Below, in pieces: positions 16,087 to 25,000 of a stretch of 41,398 nucleotides of DNA (positions are counted from its first letter, which is position 1; every line of letters starts with the position of its first letter). The notes below the pieces were generated by a model. That model made no database searches. It was not told the DNA's origin and saw only the letters and a program-made list of their open reading frames with translations. This DNA is from an uncultured Dorea sp. (lineage in GTDB: Bacteria; Bacillota; Clostridia; Lachnospirales; Lachnospiraceae), in assembly GCA_934295165.1 (NCBI GenBank), contig CAKRAT010000014.1, positions 1 to 41,398 of the forward strand. The letters are read 5' to 3'. The position numbers were made by a program, and so were the translations under genes.

Positions 16087-17028
16087 ATGGTAAAGATAGA
16101 TCTAATCACCGGATTCTTAGGTTTCGGTAAGACAACATTTATAAAAAAATACGCAAAACATCTGATCGATAATGGAGCAAACATCGGAATCCTGGAAAAT
16201 GATTACGGTGCAGTCAATGTAGACATGATGTTATTAAAAGACCTGGAAGGTGAAAACTGTGAACTGGAAATGATCGCCGGAGGCTGTGATGCAGACTGTC
16301 ACAGGAGACGTTTCCGCACGAAGCTGATTGCAATGGGGATGTACGGTTATGACCGCGTAATTGTGGAGCCGTCCGGCATCTATGACGTGGATGAGTTCTT
16401 CGATGTATTAAGAGACGATCCGATCGACAGATGGTATGAGATCGGCAATGTGATTACAGTTGTGGATGCGAAGCTGGAACCGGAACTGTCGGATGAAGCA
16501 GATTATCTGCTGGCTTCCGAGGCTGCGAATGCAGGATGCATTGTGCTCAGCAGAAGCCAGGAAGCAACAGAAGAAGAGATAGAAAATACCATTGCACATC
16601 TGAATCATGCAATGGAAAAAGTACAGTGTAGGAGACGCTTCCGGGATGAGATTGTGATAAAAGACTGGGATACATTCGATGAGGATGATTATAAAAAGCT
16701 GTTATCCTGCGGGTATGTGCCGGAGAGTTACCGGAAGATGCATATTGAAGAAGGAGAGACGTTCAAGTCATTGTATTTTATGAATCTTGATAAGACCAAA
16801 GAAGAGATTACGGAAGCGGCAGAAAAGATATTTGCTGACAGCGAATGTGGGAAAGTTTTCCGAATTAAGGGATTCTTAAAGGACGACGATGAGAAATGGC
16901 TGGAACTGAACGCTACGCATCAGGAGATGCGGCTGAAGCCGATCGCAGAAGGGCAGGAAGTTGTGATTGTGATCGGGGAAGACCTGAACGAACAAAGAAT
17001 AAGTGGATTCTTAAAAGCAAAAGAATAA
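16087..17028 (+). CDS. G3E-family GTPase (CobW/P47K-like)
   Basis: This 313-residue P-loop GTPase belongs to the COG0523 group of metallochaperones and metal-insertion factors. The nucleotide site is LITGFLGFGKTT (about residues 5-16). Typical family parts VIVEPSGIYD and VITVVDAKLEPEL follow, with a C-terminal CobW_C-like region from about residue 215. The usual CxCC metal motif is replaced by GGCDADCHRRR, so metal choice may differ. It overlaps the operon of the AAA-like ATPase with 2 nt between genes. The target metalloprotein is unknown. Confidence 0.85.
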   Translation: MVKIDLITGFLGFGKTTFIKKYAKHLIDNGANIGILENDYGAVNVDMMLLKDLEGENCELEMIAGGCDADCHRRRFRTKLIAMGMYGYDRVIVEPSGIYDVDEFFDVLRDDPIDRWYEIGNVITVVDAKLEPELSDEADYLLASEAANAGCIVLSRSQEATEEEIENTIAHLNHAMEKVQCRRRFRDEIVIKDWDTFDEDDYKKLLSCGYVPESYRKMHIEEGETFKSLYFMNLDKTKEEITEAAEKIFADSECGKVFRIKGFLKDDDEKWLELNATHQEMRLKPIAEGQEVVIVIGEDLNEQRISGFLKAKE

Positions 17029-17056
17029 AGATTTACACAAAGTAGTGTACTATGTT

Positions 17057-17335
17057 CTATGCTTTAATCCAGGAACCAATCCAGGTATGTGTGGTTTTGT
17101 TATATTTTCTTTTATAGAGTGTGCCATCAATATATTTGTAACGCCATTCAATATCGGAAGAATTAGGTACGATATCAGAAGTGGGAAGATTATCAGAATC
17201 ACATACGATTGCAGAATCAGTGGCGTATTCCACAGATTCTGCAAAAACGTGAGCTGATGTAAGCGTCAAATCAGCAGTCGTTATAATATTGATAAAAGTA
17301 ATGAATGCTAATAATCTAAAAATATATTTATTCAT
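17057..17335 (-). CDS. Small secreted protein of the M56 peptidase operon
   Basis: The 92 residues begin with an N-terminal signal peptide (basic MNKYIFR, a hydrophobic core, likely cleavage after AHVFA). A short acidic stretch and a tail rich in aromatic and basic residues follow (WRYKYIDGTLYKRKY, WIGSWIKA). Small proteins with this tail are common in Clostridia, but I know no function. The start overlaps the last 8 nt of the peptidase gene, so translation is coupled. The exported tail could be a substrate, ligand or effector of the M56 sensor, which is inference from position only. Confidence 0.75.
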   Translation of the reverse strand: MNKYIFRLLAFITFINIITTADLTLTSAHVFAESVEYATDSAIVCDSDNLPTSDIVPNSSDIEWRYKYIDGTLYKRKYNKTTHTWIGSWIKA

Positions 17336-18476
17336 GTGGTATCTCCTTCTTATCTGTATATATTTTCACATCTTTGAACTCATCCGGGATCTTTTGCAAA
17401 GGTCCGGCATATTTCCCATTTACATATAATTGATATCCATCAGAGTCTTCAAGAATTGCAACATTATCATCCGTCAGTGAAAATGAATCAGAGGAATCTT
17501 CTGCCGGAGGCGGGGAAGAAGGCTCGATTACAATGAATGCGGAAGACATAATTGCAACGCATAAGACAAGGATATGTATAAGTGTTGGAACAGAGACATG
17601 TGATGCCTTTTTATTCTGGCCGGATAACAGAAAAGAGATGCGTGTCTCAAGGTCAGAATCAGCAGTTCCGGTAAACTGAATGGAATCCACCAAAGTTACA
17701 GAATCCGGAGTTCCTTTCTGAATCGTCTTTGCAATTTTTAAAATAAGTTCTGAGTAGCGGATGGTATCAAAATCCCCGCTATGGTTCTTCAGATAATTGT
17801 CATTATCAATTTCCAGTGTAAGATAATATTCCTTTTGAAGCAGATAGACAAAAGGATTCCACCAGTGCAGGCATACAATAAGTTCGATTAATAATTTCAT
17901 CCACAGATCATGATTGTGGTAATGCTTTCCCTCATGCATGCAGATAAGACGCAGTTCCTCGTCAGAAAAATGAATGTTTTTCGGAAAGACCAGTATCGGA
18001 CGCAGCGTTCCCGTAATGGCAGGAGACACCGGAACCGGGACCAGGGCAATCTGGACTTTTGCGGGCATATATTTACGCAGTGTACGGTATACCGGATCAT
18101 TGCTTTCACAGTCCGGTATAAAATTCTTAAGATAACGATGCAGACGTAATTTGCGGTAAAAGAATACAACCGTCTTCATAACAGCCACGGCAATCCACAC
18201 AATAAGCAGCCACTGATAGATTTTCAAAGGTCCGATTCTGTGGTCGCAGAATGGATTCGTAAAGCGTGGAAGCAGTTTTCGCGAATATATGGAGACCGTA
18301 AATGGAAAATTAACCGGTACAGAAAGGCGTATAAAGATCAGAAGAATACCAAAAAACAACCATTTGGTATTCTTCTGAAATATACTTCCGGCATGATAAA
18401 GGGCTATATAAAGATATATAGTAAGGAACATAATTGCAAAAAAACATGTAATAAAAGGTCCGAATGATATAGACAT
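17328..18476 (-). CDS. BlaR1/MecR1-like M56 membrane metallopeptidase
   Basis: This 382-residue sensor-protease has four or so membrane segments and the zinc motif HEGKH (H181, E182, H185) within ICMHEGKHYHNHD. In BlaR1-type systems such a protease responds to an outside signal and leads to cleavage of the BlaI repressor. The C-terminus is a short extracytoplasmic tail after a last membrane segment and lacks the penicillin-binding domain of true BlaR1, so the signal is probably not a beta-lactam. The ATG at 18476 overlaps the expected blaI stop. The small secreted protein follows directly. Confidence 0.88.
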   Translation of the reverse strand: MSISFGPFITCFFAIMFLTIYLYIALYHAGSIFQKNTKWLFFGILLIFIRLSVPVNFPFTVSIYSRKLLPRFTNPFCDHRIGPLKIYQWLLIVWIAVAVMKTVVFFYRKLRLHRYLKNFIPDCESNDPVYRTLRKYMPAKVQIALVPVPVSPAITGTLRPILVFPKNIHFSDEELRLICMHEGKHYHNHDLWMKLLIELIVCLHWWNPFVYLLQKEYYLTLEIDNDNYLKNHSGDFDTIRYSELILKIAKTIQKGTPDSVTLVDSIQFTGTADSDLETRISFLLSGQNKKASHVSVPTLIHILVLCVAIMSSAFIVIEPSSPPPAEDSSDSFSLTDDNVAILEDSDGYQLYVNGKYAGPLQKIPDEFKDVKIYTDKKEIPHE

Positions 18477-18843
18477 TATTGTGATTCCTCGATTTCTTTC
18501 TCTTTTCGATCATCTGTTCAATTCGTTCCAGTTCGGAAGTATCCTGTTCCTGCCGGATGAATGCAGCAATCAGAGACGAAGTAGAACTATTTCCCACGAT
18601 ATCTTTATATTCCGCATCAAAATAAGCATCTCTGGAAATGAGCGGACGGTAGCTGCGGCTCAATACCGTTCCACTGTATACAATATCGGCTACTTCTACC
18701 AGACCTGCTTTTAACAGGACACGGAGAGAAGCCTGTACAGTATTAATGTTCAGGGAACTTCCGGCTTTTACAATGTCGGAAGCGACCATAGGAGTGCCTG
18801 CATCCCAGAGAATCTTCATGACGTCTAACTGCCTTTTGGACAA
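18310..18843 (-). CDS. BlaI/MecI-family repressor with a shifted C-terminus
   Basis: The first 120 or so residues are a BlaI-type winged-helix repressor (SKRQLDVMKILWDAGTPMVA, NINTVQASLRVLLKAGLV). The frame as sequenced then runs 55 residues into the M56 gene with membrane-like nonsense. One more A in the AAAA run at 18503-18506 would give the family-like ending EKEKEIEESQ and a TAA sharing its last A with the peptidase ATG at 18476. This is a 1-nt deletion, a sequencing error, or a -1 shift at A-AAG. The start is also odd: TTG 18843 has no ribosome site, while GAAGGA fits an ATA at 18858 that adds ITKRK. The true gene is probably 18476 to about 18858. Confidence 0.8.
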   Translation of the reverse strand: MSKRQLDVMKILWDAGTPMVASDIVKAGSSLNINTVQASLRVLLKAGLVEVADIVYSGTVLSRSYRPLISRDAYFDAEYKDIVGNSSTSSLIAAFIRQEQDTSELERIEQMIEKRKKSRNHNNVYIIRTFYYMFFCNYVPYYISLYSPLSCRKYISEEYQMVVFWYSSDLYTPFCTG

Positions 18844-18873
18844 TTTTCGTTTCGTTATATATTCCTTCTTTCC

Positions 18874-18914
18874 AATGATGTCAGGGACAATGCTTTTGCT
18901 ACCCTGACATCATT
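18874..18914 (-). promoter_or_regulatory. 13-bp inverted repeat upstream of blaI
   Basis: AATGATGTCAGGG (18874-18886) and CCCTGACATCATT (18902-18914) form a perfect repeat with a 15-nt spacer. A TATAAT (18912-18917 on the minus strand) overlaps its edge. It would fold at the very 5' end of the blaI transcript, just before the GAAGGA site. It could be an operator or an mRNA stem; no T run follows. Confidence 0.6.
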
Positions 18915-18979
18915 ATATAAGTAAATGATTGTAAATTTAACAAGATTGCACAATAAAATACTGTATAATTCGAAATAAA

Positions 18980-19008
18980 TTGACAGATTGTACATGTGAT
19001 GATAGATT
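18980..19008 (+). promoter_or_regulatory. Possible promoter of the RHS gene
   Basis: A consensus TTGACA (18980-18985) is followed after 17 nt by a weak TAGATT (19003-19008). The gene start lies 45 nt further on. Confidence 0.45.
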
Positions 19009-19052
19009 AAAACTATGATATCTCATTGAAGTGTCAAAAAGGAGGAGGGCAA

Positions 19053-22000
19053 ATGAAACAACAATCAGTACAAATGTGGAGACGGGTTATTGCAATGTTA
19101 TTAATTATTACAATGTTTGTAACCTGTACGTCGTTGGAGAATGTGGCAGCAGAAACAGACGGGAATTCACCGCCGGAGACAAGCGTAGTATCCAATGAAG
19201 AAAAAGAAAACACGGCAATTGCAAAAGAAAATGTCATTGAATCCAAGAAAACAGAGGATTCGACAACATATGATGCCGGGGATGGAGTACTTGTCACAGA
19301 GTATTACGGACAGAATGTCCGGTTCCAGGATGAAAATGGAGAACTGACAGATTATGATGCATCTCTGAAAAATCTGGAATCGCGTGATGACCTGAAGGGT
19401 TATCTTTATGAAAATACAGCAGGTGACAAAAAGCAATATTTTCCAGAAACACTCACAGAAGAAACGCCAATTTTGATGGAAAATCAGGGAAAAGAGATTC
19501 GGATTACTCCGGTAGAGAGCACAGATCCGATAAGACCAGATACAGAACAGAAAGCGATAGATACGGTCAGTTTAGATGAAGAAGAAATTTCAGAATCCGA
19601 TTCCAAGACAATAGAAGTTGAGGCTGTAGAGACAAAAGAAGCCGATATTGTAACAGAATCTGTAACTGACGTGTATGAAGAAACATCAGAAGAACCCGTG
19701 AAAGCTGTATATGAAAGTAAAAACGGAAAAATCAGTTATCAATATACGTCTCTGGATCATGGTATTAAAGAACAGATTGTACTGGCAGAACAGCCAGAAA
19801 AGAATACCTTTGATTTTTTTCTGGATATCCCGGATATGACTGTCCGAAAGAATCAGGTAGGAGAAGGACTGACAATATATAACAGAGATAATGAGATAGC
19901 AGCTTATATACAGGAACCCAATATGAATGATGCAACCGGGAATGCTTATTCGGAGGATGCATCTTATGAAATCATTCCTGTTGATGAAAAGTCGGGAAAA
20001 TATATCTTAAAATTATCGGTATCTGAGGACTATCTGAAATCAGAAGAACTGACCTATCCGGTGACAGTAGATCCGACACTTGTATGGTATGATAATTCCA
20101 GAATCAGTGATGTATATGTATTAAGTGGATATCCGAATTACAATTATTATGCGGGTGGAATTACTTCATTTTATATTGGTAATGGTGCACAGGGAATTTC
20201 CAGAGCATATTTTGCATTAAGTGATTTGAATGAGATATTTAAAAGATATGTAAAACATGCGACACTATCTCTGGTTGAAACAGGTTCAGGAAAATCCGGA
20301 CGCGTAGTAAAGGCATTGCGTGTAACAACACCATGGGAGCAGAATACTATTACCTGGAATAAGCAGACCGGATTTGATATGAATGAAATCGGGCGTTTTA
20401 CATCCAAAGGAGCTTATCAGACAGATACACTGGATGTAACAAAGCTGATGCAGGGCTATGCAGATCGGAAATATACCAATTACGGAATTATGCTTTACAA
20501 AGAGGATGAAGGACAGAGAAGTTCCATTGCACAGTTTTTCGGAGTCCGTCATGCAACAACAAATTACCGGCCGAAACTTACCGTGGAATATTATGACCGT
20601 CCGGCAAAAGCTGTATCGGTCAAATTAGAACCGGAATATGTGAAACCTGGTCAGAAAACCAAGATTAGCTGGAGTGGAATCACAGCAGGGGATCTGAAAT
20701 ATATTCAGTATCGTTCTGCGGAATACGACGAAAAGAATAATAAAGAACTGGCAACAGAAACGGAATATTCTCAAAATAGTAAAATAGGAACAACTGCAAA
20801 TGGAAATGCAGAAATATCAGTTGGAAACAGTGTTGCAGAAGGTAGTTACAAAACATATAAGATAGCAGTGCGTGGAGTGGGTGCGAATGGTGCAACCGGA
20901 GAAGAAAACTACAAATTACTGAAAGTAGATAATGCTCCGCCAAAAGGTTCCATTAAGGTGCTTGAAAGTGGAACTGCCGCTGAAACAGATATATTGCGGG
21001 ATACTGTAGAAATTATCGGTGAAGTGGATGGAACCGGTTCCCCGATAAAGAGCAGCTCCATGAAGCTGTATGACAGTAATGGAGAATTTGTAAAAGATAT
21101 TTATACAAATTTTACATCGTCAAAGTCGCAGGCAGAATTCACCCCGGATCTTCCAAACGGAACTTATATATTAAAACTGACAATGGAAGACTCGGTCGGA
21201 TATAAAGCAGAATGTGAAAAACAGGTAAAGGTAGTAAATAAGCTTTCGGCACCTGTTGTGAAACCGGCAATTTCAAATAGCAGGCGTGTCGATGTAGAAT
21301 GGAATTTTCCATATGCAGCAGCCGAAGTAAAAGGAATGGCGTATAAACTGCCGGGAAGTGAAGAATGGATAACGGTAAACGGAATTACAGGAAATAAAGG
21401 AACATTACCGGTAGTATTGCCAGATACAGAAGGCAGCTATGATGTCAGTGTATGCGGAATTGATGAGACAGGCGGTAAAGGGGAAGCGGCAATCGTACAT
21501 TGCGTCCTTGATAAAACATATCCTAAAGCAGAGATATCCAAGATGGAAAGAGGATTGTTGTCAGGAACCATTGAAGATGAGAATCTTGATAAATGGGAAG
21601 TGACAATTTGTCCGAAAAACAGCAAATATGAACAAGTTATCCTAAGCGGGAACAAAACAGTCAGTGACGGTTATATAGGTTATATCGACATGAGCAGTCT
21701 GCAGAAGAATATAGAATATAAATTACGTTTGAAAGTAACAGATAAAGCAGGAAATACATCTCTGGCGGTTAGTCAATTCCGTGTCTCCGAGGATGATATT
21801 CTTGCGGAAAAAGTTATTGCAAAGTTTCATGTCGGTCGTCCGGAATATGCTGCTCATACGGAATCCCATATTGTATTTCCTGCGGCTATTACTAAGATAG
21901 AACTGACAAAATGGAAAATGGATGATGAGATACCGGCCGGGGATACCAAATGGTATTGTGACTACAGATTAGTAAGTTCAGAACGGACATGGAGAAGCAA

Positions 22001-25000
22001 TCTTCCAAAAGCGGATAATTCTATGCATAATATCCTTGCGGTTATTAAGCAGGGAGATAGTTATTACTATAGCCGGAATATTATTAAAAATCAGGATCTG
22101 CATTCGGTAAAAAAAGGAGAAACTTTCAGTCTTCCGAGAAACTGTGTATCATTCCGCCTGAATACAGGTGAAGAAGGAAGGAAAGCAAAAGTTCGCATTA
22201 ATGGTGTTATGACAGAAGAGATTACTTCAGGAGAGACGGTACATTTTGCAGAACTGACTTCGGGAGCTATGGCAATCGGATATGCAATGAGTATCACTCC
22301 GGAAGATGCCTCACAGGATTGTTCGAAGTGGATTGTTGAAATGGATTGTGTGGAACCGGAAACGTTCGAACTGTCAGAGGCAGAAAATTATCATCCGTAT
22401 GAAGCCGGTGTGAAAGATAAATTAAACTACAAAACTTACCTACGCTGGCAGGGAATTACCGGAACATGGCCGGAACAGTGGTCTTATGAAGTATACAGAG
22501 GGCAGGAAAAAGGATTTATCCCAACTCCTGAGAACAGAATTGCTTCTGATATAAAGGCAAATTACTGGGCAGAGATGAATGTAAATTATTCCAGACATTT
22601 CTATTATCGGATCAGAGCCGTAAAAAAGGATAACGATGGCAATATAGTCAAGGCAAGCAGTTATTCCAATGAAGTTGACAGTGCTGTTATTGATGCGGAT
22701 GAATATGTAAAACGTCTGGGATTAAAAGAATACTGGGAATATGCGGAATTTGACACACCTTCCGGCGATGGGAATATAGAAAAAAGCCGGGGAAACCTGG
22801 TGTATACACAGGCAGATACTGAGATCCCAAATGAGCAGCTCCCGGTCAAACTAGAGCGTACTTATAACAGTATGTCATCGGAGAAGACCGCCTTTGGCGT
22901 GGGCTGGACGCACAGCTTTGATATGGAACTGCTGAATATCTGCAAAAATGATTCGTTAGATTTCAAAAACGTTGTATTTAAAGATGGAAGCGGAACATTA
23001 TTCTTCTTTAACAGAAAAGAAGACGGAACATATACGTCTTCTATGGGAAAATATGTAAATCTCAAAAAAGAATCCAAGACAGAAGAAGTAGAACTGCCGG
23101 ATAAAGAAGTAGGCGTAAAAGATAAAAAGAAAAAAGTAAAAATAATAAGCGAATTCTCGATGAATACCAAAGACAATATTGAGTACCGGTTCAATTCAAG
23201 CGGTCAGCTGATATACATGGCAGAAGCGAACGGGAATTTCCTTATCTTTGATTACGATACTGACAAGGGACTGCTTTCGAAGATTACAACAAGTAAAAAT
23301 CTTTCAATGGAGTTTGTCTATTATTCGGAAAAAGATTCTGATAATGGAAAAAATAAACCAGATATTTTTACTGTGAAAGAAATAAAACTGCCAGATGGAA
23401 GTAAGATGTCTTATCAATATAAAGATGCCAGACTGTCGGAAGTTACAAAAACCGGTACAGATATGTCATTGTCCATTCATTGGTATATGGAATATAATGA
23501 CTCTCAGAAGTTGTCACAATTAACCGATGCGTGTGGAAATCCGTACCAAATCAGTTATAATGACGGCAAAGCGTCTAAGATTACTTATCCAAATGGCGAA
23601 GCAATCAGTCTGGAATATGATATTGAAAATAACCAGACCACAACATATAAAGAAGTAACAGAAAACGGAAAAACTGCGAAGATTCTTCTGGAAACCAATA
23701 CCTTTGCGCCTTCTTCCGGTAACAGTATTCAGATGGTAGACAATGAAGATAATATAGTCAGTTATGAATACACAGATAATATGCTGTCAAAGACAATCTA
23801 TTCAGTAAATTATCAGGAATTAGAAGGACAGAATATTATAGAAAAGACAACTGAAAAGACCGAAGAGAAAAAATATTCTTCCAGAGAAAATCTTACAGAA
23901 GAAACGGATACAGATGGAATAAAATGTACCTACACATATAATGAAAATGCGCCGGAAAAACTGAAAGACCTTCCGACCAGGTACCGGGAAGTAAATGCAG
24001 AAGGCTATCTTATTACAGATGAAACTTATACTTATGACAGTAATGGTAATGTCATCCGTTCTTATGATTCGATTGACGGAAGAGTAGTTGAAACGACATA
24101 TTACGAAGAAGATGACGCGTCAACAGGAAAGATAAAAGGAGAGATCAAATCAGAACGGGAATATTTCCTGAAAGACAGTGGAAATCAGACTTCTACAGAA
24201 ACGACATATACTTACGATGCATCCGGTAAAAAGACGGAAGTCACAACGGAAAAATCAGGACAGTATACAGTAACAACAACCAGAGTATATGATGTTATGG
24301 GAAGAGAGATCAGTTCTACTGATACACTCGGGACAACAACCAAAACAGAATATGATCCATTCGGAAGAGTCAGTAAAATAACTATAAAGCAGGGAGATAT
24401 CACGGATGTTGTAACGAAATCCTATGATGAAAACGGAACCCTGATTAAAGAAACGGATGAAGATGGAACGGTCTATACCTATACTTATGACAACATGAAC
24501 CGTGTGGTTCAGGAAGGAATCCAGAAAGGTGATCTGTCAAAGGTCTGGACAACAGAATATACATATGGCGATCTGGCAGTTAATAATGGAAAAGGGCAGA
24601 AAAAACAGGTAAAACATGTTCAGATTACAACGGAAAAGAATCCGGATGGCGAAATTCTGGCACAGACATATGCAGATGTTTATGGAAAGACAATCCGTCA
24701 GAAGAAAAATGGTGTCTATGTTGATTATAACTACAACAGAGAAAAACATATAACCGTCAGCTGTCAGCTTGGAACAGATCCGGATAATGATAATCCGGTG
24801 GTTACGGCATATCTCTATGATAAAAACGGGAATACTGCCGGTCAGGTTCTGAATCCGAAGTATGATGCCGATGCGGGTGTATTCTCTCTGACGAAGGATT
24901 CTGTAAGTCAGAGCATTGACTATGACAGTACAGGCAATGTAATTGCCACAACGGACGGTGAAGGTCATAAGATATCATATACTTACGATGCGTATGGAAG

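Noticed and set aside
17029..17056. Terminator between the G3E GTPase and the minus-strand operon
   Set aside because: The 28-nt convergent gap shows no stem with a T run.
24537..24968. Long antisense frames within the RHS gene
   Set aside because: They are shadows of a biased coding sequence and have no ribosome sites or family likeness.
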